Below, in pieces: positions 50,593 through 57,656 of a stretch of DNA of 64,000 bases (its first letter is position 1; each line of letters begins with the position of its first letter). The DNA lies in contig CAYQQQ010000002.1 of assembly GCA_964420125.1 (NCBI GenBank), forward strand, positions 1 through 64,000, read 5' to 3'. This stretch comes from CAYQQQ01 sp964420125. Its GTDB lineage: Bacteria; Actinomycetota; Acidimicrobiia; Acidimicrobiales; Microtrichaceae. A program made the position numbers and the translations under genes. A model generated the notes under the pieces. The model saw nothing but the letters and a program-made list of their open reading frames with translations, did no database searches and was not told where the DNA came from.

Positions 50593-50937
50593 TCAGCCCT
50601 GCTCGCGCCCGATGGCCTCGCGGCCCGCCTGGTAGCCCTCGATGGCGTGGGGGAGCATCTCCCGGGCGGGGATCAGCCCGAAGCTCGGCTGGGTGAGCAC
50701 CAGCACGCCCAGCACCTCCTCCCAGGCCGCTCCGAACTCGGCGGCCAACATGGCGTGGCGGCGCACGGCCGGCCCGTGGCGGAGCGAGGTGGTGCAGGCC
50801 AGGCGCACCAGCTCCTTGGTCTTGTTGTCGAGGCCGGGCAGGTCCTCGAGCTCGGCCAGGTAGCCCGACAGCGCGTCGGCCATCTTGGGGAAGGCCTCCT
50901 GCATGGTCGGGAACTCGTGGCGGTGCTCGTCGTTCAT
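50593..50937 (-). CDS. carboxymuconolactone decarboxylase/AhpD-like protein
   Basis: 114 residues, all helical. The core KTKELVRLACTTSLRHGPAVRRHAMLAAEFGAAWEEVLGVLVLT matches the CMD fold, but the usual CxxC is CTTS here, so a peroxidase function is doubtful. GGGAGC precedes the ATG at 50937. It lies between the SDR and DUF35 genes in the same minus-strand operon. Confidence 0.82.
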   Translation of the reverse strand: MNDEHRHEFPTMQEAFPKMADALSGYLAELEDLPGLDNKTKELVRLACTTSLRHGPAVRRHAMLAAEFGAAWEEVLGVLVLTQPSFGLIPAREMLPHAIEGYQAGREAIGREQG

Positions 50938-51006
50938 CGGTGCTCCCACGTCCGGATGGCTGCGGCCAGACACTACCGACGAACCGGCAGCGGTGTCGGT
51001 GGCGGC

Positions 51007-51915
51007 TCAGGTCCGGGCGCTGTCCTGGCTGAGGCCCTTGGGCATGACCATGCCGACGGGCTGGAGGTGCTGGCCGAGCATCGCGTCGAACTGCTCGGCC
51101 ACCGAGGCGGCGTCCCAGCCGCCGTCGCGGTGCATCCAGGCGATCTGCCGGGGGTGCTGGAAGATCGTGTAGCTGAAGTCCGTCCGGCCGAAGACCTGCC
51201 CGTTCACCCCGGCAGCCTGCTCCGAGGCCAGGTAGGCGACCAGTGGGGCGTTCAGCGACGGGTCGAGCTGCGGGGGCACGTCGCTCGGCTCGCCGTCGGC
51301 GGAGAGGCTGGCGGTCATCCGGGTGATCCCGGCGGGCGCGAGGGCGTTCACGGTGATCCCGTAGCGGCCCAGCTCGAGCGCCCACACGAAGGTCATGCCC
51401 ATGATGGCGGCCTTGGCGGCGCCGTAGTTGGTCTGGCCGAAGTTGCCGCGCAGCCCGGCAGAGGAGGTGATGTTCACGATGCGCCCGTAGCCTGCCTCCT
51501 TCATGATCGGCGCGGCGTGGCGAGCCACGTTGAACGTGCCCTTCATGTGGGTGGCGACCACCGCGTCGAAGTCCTCCTCGGACATCTTGACCAACGTACG
51601 ATCGCGCACGATGCCCGCGTTGTTGACGAGGATGTCCACCCGGCCGAAGGCCTCCTGCGCCGCGGCCACGATCCTGGCGGCCCCCTCGAAGCTGCTCACC
51701 GAGTCCCTCACGGCGACCGCCCGGCCGCCCAGCTCCTCCACCTCGGCGACCACCTTCGCCGCGGGATCCTCCCCGGTGTCGTCACCTCCGAGGGAGACCC
51801 CCACGTCGTTGATCACCACCGCCGCGCCCTCGCGGGCCAGGGCGAGGGCGAACTCGCGACCGAGGCCACGCCCTGAGCCGGTGACGATGGCCGCACGTCC
51901 GTCGAGGAGTCCCAT
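51007..51915 (-). CDS. SDR family oxidoreductase, hydroxyacyl-CoA dehydrogenase-like
   Basis: 302 residues. AAIVTGSGRGLGREFALALAREG, LVNNAGIVRDRTLVKMSEEDF and catalytic ITSSAGLRGNFGQTNYGAAKAAI. A paralogue of the SDR at 46386-47297 (same NFGQ motif and extended C terminus). First gene of the SDR-CMD-DUF35-Ltp operon. TAGGGT (51924-51929, minus) is 8 nt before the ATG, and a perfect CTGAC-N6-GTCAG dyad lies just upstream. Confidence 0.92.
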   Translation of the reverse strand: MGLLDGRAAIVTGSGRGLGREFALALAREGAAVVINDVGVSLGGDDTGEDPAAKVVAEVEELGGRAVAVRDSVSSFEGAARIVAAAQEAFGRVDILVNNAGIVRDRTLVKMSEEDFDAVVATHMKGTFNVARHAAPIMKEAGYGRIVNITSSAGLRGNFGQTNYGAAKAAIMGMTFVWALELGRYGITVNALAPAGITRMTASLSADGEPSDVPPQLDPSLNAPLVAYLASEQAAGVNGQVFGRTDFSYTIFQHPRQIAWMHRDGGWDAASVAEQFDAMLGQHLQPVGMVMPKGLSQDSART

Positions 51916-51923
51916 GGCGCAGG

Positions 51924-51929
51924 ACCCTA
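51924..51929 (-). promoter_or_regulatory. -10 hexamer of the SDR-CMD-DUF35-Ltp operon
   Basis: TAGGGT on the minus strand, 8 nt before the ATG at 51915. With a 17-bp spacer the -35 region would coincide with the dyad at 51947-51962. Confidence 0.5.
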
Positions 51930-51946
51930 ACCCACGGGAGCCCTAC

Positions 51947-51962
51947 CTGACACGCGTGTCAG
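51947..51962. promoter_or_regulatory. operator CTGAC-N6-GTCAG, site 4 (perfect palindrome)
   Basis: CTGACACGCGTGTCAG is perfectly self-complementary. It is placed at the -35 region of the minus-strand SDR operon and 54 bp upstream of the plus-strand DUF202 gene. Confidence 0.8.
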
Positions 51963-52016
51963 CTCCGTCGGGAGCGTGGCAGCCGCAGCTCGACCGCAGG
52001 ACGTCGGGAGCCGGTC

Positions 52017-52457
52017 GTGGCTGAGGGACCTCCGCCGGAGCAGGCCGCGTCGACCGACCAGCGCACCGGCCTGGCCGAGGAGCGCACCGAGCTGGCCGAG
52101 GAGCGCACCGGCCTCGCCGAGCAGCGCACCGCCATGGCCGCCGAGCGGACGCTGATGGCCTGGGTGCGCACGGCCCTGGCCATGATCGCCTTCGGCTTCA
52201 CCATCTACCGGTTCCTTCTGGTGTTCGCCTACGAGGCACCCGACGCCGCTGACGAGGTCACCGCCACCCGAGCGGTCAGCCTGGTGCTCATGGGCCTCGG
52301 GGTGCTGGCGGCGATCGCCGGTCTGCTCGAGTACCGCAGCACCCGACGGACCCTCCGACTCCCGCGGAGCACCTACGCGGTGGTGATCGGGGTGCTGGTG
52401 GGCGTGTTCGGGACGGTGCTGTTCATCGACACCCTGCTGCACAACGGCGTCGGGTGA
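52017..52457 (+). CDS. DUF202 membrane protein with heptad repeat N terminus
   Basis: 146 residues. The N terminus is a run of 7-residue repeats of RTxLAEE type (about residues 16-43), forming a charged helix. It leads into a DUF202-type motif AAERTLMAWVRTALAMIAFGFTIYRF and two further membrane segments (AVSLVLMGLGVLAAIAGLLEY, VVIGVLVGVFGTVLFI). Function unknown. GTG 52017 follows GGGAG at 6 nt. Divergent from the SDR operon. Confidence 0.85.
   Translation: MAEGPPPEQAASTDQRTGLAEERTELAEERTGLAEQRTAMAAERTLMAWVRTALAMIAFGFTIYRFLLVFAYEAPDAADEVTATRAVSLVLMGLGVLAAIAGLLEYRSTRRTLRLPRSTYAVVIGVLVGVFGTVLFIDTLLHNGVG
52061..52144. repeat. four tandem 21-bp repeats in DUF202 gene
   Basis: Units begin at 52061, 52082, 52103 and 52124, each GCGCACCG followed by a CTGGCCGAGGA-like end; a fifth partial unit follows. 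They encode the in-frame heptads RTGLAEE, RTELAEE, RTGLAEQ and RTAMAAE. Confidence 0.95.
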
Positions 52458-52475
52458 GCGGCCGGAGGGGTGGGC

Positions 52476-53381
52476 TCACCCTTCCAGCATCCAGTCGACC
52501 AGCACCCCGGCGATCTCCGGGCCCTTGTCCTCCTGCAGGAAGTGGCCGGCGCCTTCGATGGTCACGTGGGGCTGGCCCTCGGTCCCGGGCACCCGCTCGT
52601 GGAAGAACTTCGCAGCCCCGCCGGTGATGGGATCGGAGTCCGAGAAGGCGACGAGGAACGGCTCGGTGAAACCCTCCAGCACCTTCCACGCGGCCAGGTT
52701 GGCCGGCACCGCCGGATCGTCCGGCTCCACCGGCACGAGCATCGGGAACTGGCGCGCTCCCTCCTTGTAGCTCTCGTCGGGGAAGGGGGCGTCGTAGGCG
52801 GCCTTCACCGCGTCGCCGACCTCGCGCACCGTGCCCATGTCGATGATGGCGCCCACGTCGAAGACCTCGGTGCTCTGGCTCAGGTCCCGCCACATGAAGA
52901 ACGCATCGCTGGCCCCCTCGCCCGCTGGCAGGAAGGTGTTGGCCACGGCCACCCGGGCGAAGCGGTCCGGGTGCTCCCCCACCAGCCGCAGCCCGATCAG
53001 GCCGCCCCAGTCCTGGCAGAACAGCGTGACCTGCTGGAGGTCGAGGACGTCGAAGAGGGCGGCGCGCATCCACTCCACGTGGCGGGCGTAGGTGTAGTCG
53101 CCACGCCGAGCGGGCTTGTCGGAGCGGCCGAAGCCCACCAGGTCGGGAGCCACCACCCGGAACCCCGCAGCGGTGAGCACCGGGATCATGGTGCGGTACA
53201 GGTAGCTCCACGACGGCTCGCCGTGCATCAGCACCACGACCTCGGCGTCGGGGTTCCCCTCGTCGAGGTGGTGCACGCGCAGGGTTCCACCCTCGCCGTC
53301 GGGCACCTCCGCATAGCGGGGCTCGAAGCCGTAGCCCGCCAGATCCTCGAACCGTTCGTCGGGTGTACGCAGCACGTCCAT
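52476..53381 (-). CDS. haloalkane dehalogenase, HLD-I/DhmA-like
   Basis: 301 residues, alpha/beta hydrolase. LMHGEPSWSYLYRTMIPVL contains the HGEPxW motif, FCQDWGGLIGLRL the nucleophile Asp and second halide-binding Trp, and GAGHFLQEDKG the catalytic His. These features fit HLD-I dehalogenases, which replace a halogen with hydroxyl; an epoxide hydrolase is a less likely alternative. Start ATG 53381. An 18-bp hairpin lies 38 bp upstream. Confidence 0.88.
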   Translation of the reverse strand: MDVLRTPDERFEDLAGYGFEPRYAEVPDGEGGTLRVHHLDEGNPDAEVVVLMHGEPSWSYLYRTMIPVLTAAGFRVVAPDLVGFGRSDKPARRGDYTYARHVEWMRAALFDVLDLQQVTLFCQDWGGLIGLRLVGEHPDRFARVAVANTFLPAGEGASDAFFMWRDLSQSTEVFDVGAIIDMGTVREVGDAVKAAYDAPFPDESYKEGARQFPMLVPVEPDDPAVPANLAAWKVLEGFTEPFLVAFSDSDPITGGAAKFFHERVPGTEGQPHVTIEGAGHFLQEDKGPEIAGVLVDWMLEG

Positions 53382-53418
53382 GCCCCGGAACCTTACGGCG
53401 TGACCTCTCTCCCCTTCC

Positions 53419-53457
53419 GTTCACTCCACATCGCGCCCAGCGCGACGTGGAGTGAAC
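53419..53457. repeat. 18-bp stem, 3-nt loop palindromic element
   Basis: 53419-53436 pairs with 53440-53457 at 17 of 18 positions (core GTTCACTCCAC...GTGGAGTGAAC), with loop CCA. It lies in the divergent gap between the dehalogenase and acyl-CoA dehydrogenase genes, where a terminator is not expected. It could be an operator or a dispersed palindromic (REP/MITE-like) unit. Confidence 0.85.
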
Positions 53458-53483
53458 AGAACGAGGGTTCCCGAACACCTAAC

Positions 53484-53499
53484 CTGACGCCCGTGTCAG
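53484..53499. promoter_or_regulatory. operator CTGAC-N6-GTCAG, site 5, overlapping start codon
   Basis: CTGACGCCCGTGTCAG contains the GTG start (53493) of the acyl-CoA dehydrogenase. The -10 TAACCT (53480-53485) overlaps its left edge, 7 nt from the GTG, and no ribosome site exists. Bound regulator would cover the initiation site of a leaderless transcript. Confidence 0.75.
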
Positions 53500-54737
53500 C
53501 CAGCGCGAACGGGACCGACCTCCTGGCGGAGACAGAGGACCAGCGCGCCCTCCGGCAGCTGGCCCGCGAGGTCGCCCAGCGCGAGATCGCGCCGAGGGCC
53601 GCCCACGGCGACGAAACGGGCGAACCCCCTCGGGACGCCGCCACGGCACTGGCGGCCGCGGACCTGCTGCGGGTGACCGTCGGCGAGGAGTGGGGTGGGT
53701 TCGGCTACGGCGACCTGGAGGCCTCGATCGTGCTGGAGGAGATCGCCAGGGCCGACGTGTCGAGCGCGATCTGGTGCCAGCTCACCTTCAACGGTCCGCC
53801 ACGGGGCATAGAGCACCTCGGCACCGAGGCCCTCAAGGACCGTTGGCTCCCGGCGGTGGCGAACGGCGAGGCGCTGATCTCGATCGGCATCACCGAGCCC
53901 GACGCCGGCTCCGCCGTGCAGGAGATGCGCACCCACCTCGTGGCCGACCCGGCCTCGGGGGGCTGGCGGCTGAACGGCTACAAGAACTACTCCACGTTGG
54001 GCCACGTCGCCGACGGGATGCTCGTGTGGTGCCGGTGGCCCACTGCGGACGGCCAGCGCAGCACGGGTGCCCGGGGGATCGGTGCGGTCGTGCTGGACAT
54101 GGACCGCCCCGGCGTTACGGTCACCGGTGTGCACCGCAGCATGGGGGTGCACGCCGCCACCGAGGCCGAGGTCGCCTTCGACGACGTGGCCATCTCCCCG
54201 AGCGACGTGCTGATCGCGGGCGACCCTGAGAGCACCTCGGCGTTCAAGGTGCTGCTCGCCCACCTCAACCACGAGCGCTGCGGCAACGCCGCCATGTGCC
54301 TCGGCGCGGCCCAGGGCGCCCTCGAGCTGGCCACCCGCCACCTGCACGACCGGGTCATCGGCGGTGAACCGCTGGCCAACCGCCAAGGCCTCCAGTGGAA
54401 GCTGGCCGACATGGCGATCGCACTGGACTCCGCACGGCTGCTGCTGCGTCGCGCGGTGCAGCTCGCCGGTGGGGACGGCACCCCTCCCCCGATGGAGACC
54501 GCCATGGCCAAAGCGGGTGCCAACCGCGCCGCCAAGCAGGTCTGCGACGAGGCGATCCAGCTCCTCGGCGGCTACGGCTACAGCCGTGAGCACCCACTCG
54601 AGCGCGCATATCGAGATGTGCGCGGCCTCTGCATCGGCGCCGGCACGATCGAGGCCCAGCTCAACTACATCGGCGCCAACGTGGCCCGGGGTCGCACCAC
54701 CAACGCCCCGGGGTGGATCGAGCAGCAGCTCGGTTGA
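53493..54737 (+). CDS. acyl-CoA dehydrogenase
   Basis: 414 residues. LLRVTVGEEWGGFGYGDLEASIVLEEIARAD, ISIGITEPDAGSAVQEM (FAD/substrate loop), HERCGNAAMCLGAAQGALELA, and the C-terminal ELLGGYGYSREHP-like LLGGYGYSREHPLERAYRDVRG and IGAGTIEAQ. The MCAD-type catalytic Glu (IYEGT) is absent; the Glu in NHERCGN is at the isovaleryl-CoA dehydrogenase position (inference). Followed within a few bases by an acyl-CoA ligase gene, so activation and desaturation are probably coexpressed. Confidence 0.92.
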   Translation: MSASANGTDLLAETEDQRALRQLAREVAQREIAPRAAHGDETGEPPRDAATALAAADLLRVTVGEEWGGFGYGDLEASIVLEEIARADVSSAIWCQLTFNGPPRGIEHLGTEALKDRWLPAVANGEALISIGITEPDAGSAVQEMRTHLVADPASGGWRLNGYKNYSTLGHVADGMLVWCRWPTADGQRSTGARGIGAVVLDMDRPGVTVTGVHRSMGVHAATEAEVAFDDVAISPSDVLIAGDPESTSAFKVLLAHLNHERCGNAAMCLGAAQGALELATRHLHDRVIGGEPLANRQGLQWKLADMAIALDSARLLLRRAVQLAGGDGTPPPMETAMAKAGANRAAKQVCDEAIQLLGGYGYSREHPLERAYRDVRGLCIGAGTIEAQLNYIGANVARGRTTNAPGWIEQQLG

Positions 54738-54748
54738 GCGGCGGGGAC

Positions 54749-56284
54749 GTGGTCGAGGTGCACCGCCCGCTGGCGCCCACGTGGCGACCCGAGGCCCGCG
54801 CTCGCTGGAGCGCCCCGGGTGGTCCACTGCAGCGCGCCCTCGCCCTCGACGACGTCCTCCGACCGACGCCGTCGGGGAGCGCAACCGGCTGCGCCCTGCT
54901 CGTCGACGGTGATCGCCGGTGGAGCGACGCCGAGCTGGACGGTCGAGTCGACACGGCTGCCGCCGCCCTCGAGCGCCGGGGCGTGGGCGACGGGGACCTC
55001 GTGAGCTGGCAGCTGCCCAACTGCGCCGAGGCGGTGGTGCTGCTGCGGGCCTGCTGGCGGTTGGGGGCGACGGCCGCACCCGTGCACCACCTGGCCGGCC
55101 CGTCTGAGGTCGACGCCCTCCGTCGGCAGCTCGCCCCCGAGCTGTTCCTCGGCGAGCAGGCCGCCCGCGAGGTGGTGACCTCACCGGCGAGCACCCCGAG
55201 CGACCGCACGACCCGTCGTGCCGACGCCGACGACATCGCCGTGGTCCTGCACACCTCCGGCTCCACCGGCACCCCCAAGGGGGTCCTGTTCACCCACGGG
55301 GCCCTGGTCCACAAGGCCACCCAGATGGCCCGGCTCCACGGGCTCGACCGCGACGACGCGGTGCTGATGCCCGCACCGCTCGCCCACGTGTCGGGCCTGC
55401 TCAACGGCGTGCTGGTTCCGGGCGTGGTGCCCTTCCGCAGCGTGCTCATGGGGCGGTGGTCGCCCGAGGTCGCACTCGAGCTCATCGAAGCCGAAGGCGT
55501 CACGTTCATGGTGGGACCGCCCACCTTCTTCCTCGGCCTGATGGCCGCGGACGGGTTCTCGCCCGATCGAGTGGCATCGCTGCGGCTGCTCTCCGTCGGG
55601 GGCGCCGGGGTCACCCCGGAGTTCGTGGAGCGCGCGGCAGGCGCCTTCGATGCGGTGGTCAAGCGGACCTACGGCGCCACCGAGGCACCCACCATGACGA
55701 CTGCCTACGGCACCACCGACCACGACGAGCGCGCCCGCTTCGACGGGAGGGCCGTACCCCACGCCCGCGTGCGGGTAGTCGCCCCCGGCAGCCTCACCGA
55801 GCTGTCCCCTGGCACCGAGGGCGAGGTGCTGGTGAGCGGCCCGGAGCTCTTCGCCGGCTACGTCGATCCGAGGCGCAACGACGGCGCCGTGGAGGGCGAC
55901 TGGTTCCGCACCGGGGACCTCGGCGTGCTCGACGACCGGGGACGCTTGCGCATCACCGGCCGGCTGAAGGAGCTCATCATCCGCGGAGGGGAGAACATCT
56001 CGGCGGCCGAGGTGGAGCGACACCTCGGCGCCCATCCCAGCGTGGAGCTCGCCGTGGCCGTGGGGGAACCCGATGCACGCCTCGGCGAACGGGTGTGCGC
56101 GGTGGTGCAGCTGGTGCCCGGCGCCACCTTCGAGCTGGCGACGTGCCAGGAGTGGTTCGCCCAGCGCGGAGCCGCCCGGTTCCTCACCCCCGAGCGGGTG
56201 GTGGTGGTGGACCGCATCCCGCTGCTCGCGTCCGGAAAAGCGGACCGGGCGGCCGCAGCCGCCCGGTCACGATCCTCGGGGTGA
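54749..56284 (+). CDS. AMP-forming acyl-CoA synthetase/ligase
   Basis: About 511 residues, ANL superfamily. P-loop TSGSTGTPKG, VKRTYGATEAPTMTT, EGDWFRTGDLGVLDD, ELIIRGGENISAAEVE, and the A10 Lys in LLASGKADR. It adenylates a carboxylic acid and transfers it to CoA. GTG 54749 is preceded by GGCGGGGAC; TTG 54734 overlapping the upstream stop and GTG 54713 are alternatives. Cotranscribed with the acyl-CoA dehydrogenase. Confidence 0.92.
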   Translation: MVEVHRPLAPTWRPEARARWSAPGGPLQRALALDDVLRPTPSGSATGCALLVDGDRRWSDAELDGRVDTAAAALERRGVGDGDLVSWQLPNCAEAVVLLRACWRLGATAAPVHHLAGPSEVDALRRQLAPELFLGEQAAREVVTSPASTPSDRTTRRADADDIAVVLHTSGSTGTPKGVLFTHGALVHKATQMARLHGLDRDDAVLMPAPLAHVSGLLNGVLVPGVVPFRSVLMGRWSPEVALELIEAEGVTFMVGPPTFFLGLMAADGFSPDRVASLRLLSVGGAGVTPEFVERAAGAFDAVVKRTYGATEAPTMTTAYGTTDHDERARFDGRAVPHARVRVVAPGSLTELSPGTEGEVLVSGPELFAGYVDPRRNDGAVEGDWFRTGDLGVLDDRGRLRITGRLKELIIRGGENISAAEVERHLGAHPSVELAVAVGEPDARLGERVCAVVQLVPGATFELATCQEWFAQRGAARFLTPERVVVVDRIPLLASGKADRAAAAARSRSSG

Positions 56285-56290
56285 GCCGGC

Positions 56291-56668
56291 TCACCCGGTG
56301 AAGGACACCGCCACGGCCTGGTTGCCGGCCACGGCCACGGGCGCCACGGTGGTGGTGGCCGCCTGCACGGCCGCCGTCGTGGTCGGCGCCACCGTGGTGG
56401 TGGTCGTCGTCGTGGTCGTGGTGGTGGTGGTCGTCGTGGTGGTCGTGGTCTCCTCTTCCTCTTCCTCGCACTCCTCGGGGAGCTGCGTGTCGAGGACGGC
56501 GTCGTCGGTGTCGCACGGGTCGAGCTCCGGCAGGCACTGCTCGTCGTCAGGGTTCTGCTCGCAGGGGTCGATGGTGATGGCGCCGGCCGCTCCGGCGGCA
56601 CCAAACGCACCGAGGCTCAGGCCGGCGATGCCGACGCTCAACAGGGCCGCACGAAGGCTGCGGTTCAT
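56291..56668 (-). CDS. secreted poly-threonine, Cys/acid-rich small protein
   Basis: 125 residues with a signal peptide (LRAALLSVGIAGLSLGAFGAAGAAGA). The mature part has five Cys in acidic context (DPCEQNPDDEQC, DPCDTDD, EEC), six Glu, then 19 consecutive Thr (residues 74-92) and a short hydrophobic Val/Ala C terminus (APVAVAGNQAVAVSFTG). It looks like a cell-surface stalk or glycosylated spacer; Thr-rich VAPTTT linkers are common in actinobacterial envelope proteins. Family not recognised. AGGA precedes the ATG. Confidence 0.72.
   Translation of the reverse strand: MNRSLRAALLSVGIAGLSLGAFGAAGAAGAITIDPCEQNPDDEQCLPELDPCDTDDAVLDTQLPEECEEEEEETTTTTTTTTTTTTTTTTTTVAPTTTAAVQAATTTVAPVAVAGNQAVAVSFTG
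56393..56449. repeat. trinucleotide tract encoding Thr19
   Basis: Nineteen ACC/ACG codons in a row on the minus strand, with mixed third positions, so the tract is not a pure microsatellite and has probably been kept by selection on the protein. Confidence 0.9.
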
Positions 56669-56777
56669 GGGGGTCCTCCCGTGGACGGGACCGGCTTCGC
56701 TGCCGGCCGGCGCGTCACCGTAGCCGAGCCGGAAGCCGCGGGAAAGAGCTCGTCACCGGGTGCGTCGAGCGGACACC

Positions 56778-57614
56778 TCAGCCTCCGCGGTGGTGGCGGG
56801 GCACGAAGGCGTGCGCCAGGTCCACACCGGCGAAGTCCTGGGGCGCCTGCCCGGTGGCCGCGTAGCGGTACAGAGCGGTCTGGAAGACGCCGTTCATGGC
56901 GTTGGTCACCCCGACCACCAACAGGAACCACACCACGAACACCCCGGCTCCGACCACCATCAGGGTGGCGTTGCCGGTGGCCAGCAGGATCAGCACCGGG
57001 GTGCCGCACAGCACGGCGAGGAAGCCGAACAGGCCGATGCCCACGTTGGCCACCACCTGCTCACCCCACACCTGCTTGAACAGCGAGGCGGACCGCTTGA
57101 TGGCGGCCCCCACCCCGAGGTGCTCGATCACGATGATGGGCAGCACCATGAAGGTCACCAACGCCCAGGCGACGCCGGCGATGCCGGCCACGATGGTGCC
57201 CACGATGCCGGCCCGGTTCTGGATCGCCTTCAGCACCATCGACACCGTGGCGCTCACGACGGCCCACGGCAGGATGCGCCCGGCGTTGCGGGCTGCACCC
57301 GCCAAGGCGCTCCCGAGGGTGGGATCGCCGCCGTCGAACCGCTCCTGGGCGGCGCAGATCAGCGCGACGTTGAAGAAGACCGAGACGTAGCTCAGCACCA
57401 GGTACATGGCGAACACCAGCACCCAGCCGGTCACGCTGAGGCTCGTGTGGGTGCTCCCGAGGTCGGTCGTCGCCACGACCGGGATGAGGAAGGTCGCGGC
57501 CACCGCCAGGGTGGCGAGGAAGGACATCACGGGGAGCAGCACCAGACCCGGCTCCGAGCGGATCACGCTCCAGGAGGCCTTCACCAGCGCGAAGGATCGT
57601 TGCCATCGGTTCAT
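56778..57614 (-). CDS. DUF6159-like polytopic membrane protein
   Basis: 278 residues with five to six membrane segments. MNRWQRSFALVKASWSVIRSEPGLVLLPVMSFL in outline begins the protein; FNVALICAAQERFDGGDPTLGSALAGAARNAGRIL and GVTNAMNGVFQTALYRYAATG are conserved in what I recall as DUF6159. Function unknown. TACGCT lies 7 nt before the ATG, so it is probably leaderless. Confidence 0.8.
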   Translation of the reverse strand: MNRWQRSFALVKASWSVIRSEPGLVLLPVMSFLATLAVAATFLIPVVATTDLGSTHTSLSVTGWVLVFAMYLVLSYVSVFFNVALICAAQERFDGGDPTLGSALAGAARNAGRILPWAVVSATVSMVLKAIQNRAGIVGTIVAGIAGVAWALVTFMVLPIIVIEHLGVGAAIKRSASLFKQVWGEQVVANVGIGLFGFLAVLCGTPVLILLATGNATLMVVGAGVFVVWFLLVVGVTNAMNGVFQTALYRYAATGQAPQDFAGVDLAHAFVPRHHRGG

Positions 57615-57621
57615 GGGATCG

Positions 57622-57627
57622 AGCGTA
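57622..57627 (-). promoter_or_regulatory. -10 hexamer, leaderless type (DUF6159 gene)
   Basis: TACGCT on the minus strand, exactly 7 nt before the ATG at 57614, with no ribosome site. Confidence 0.5.
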
Positions 57628-57656
57628 CCGAGGGGCGTGGCAGGTCCAACCCGGGG

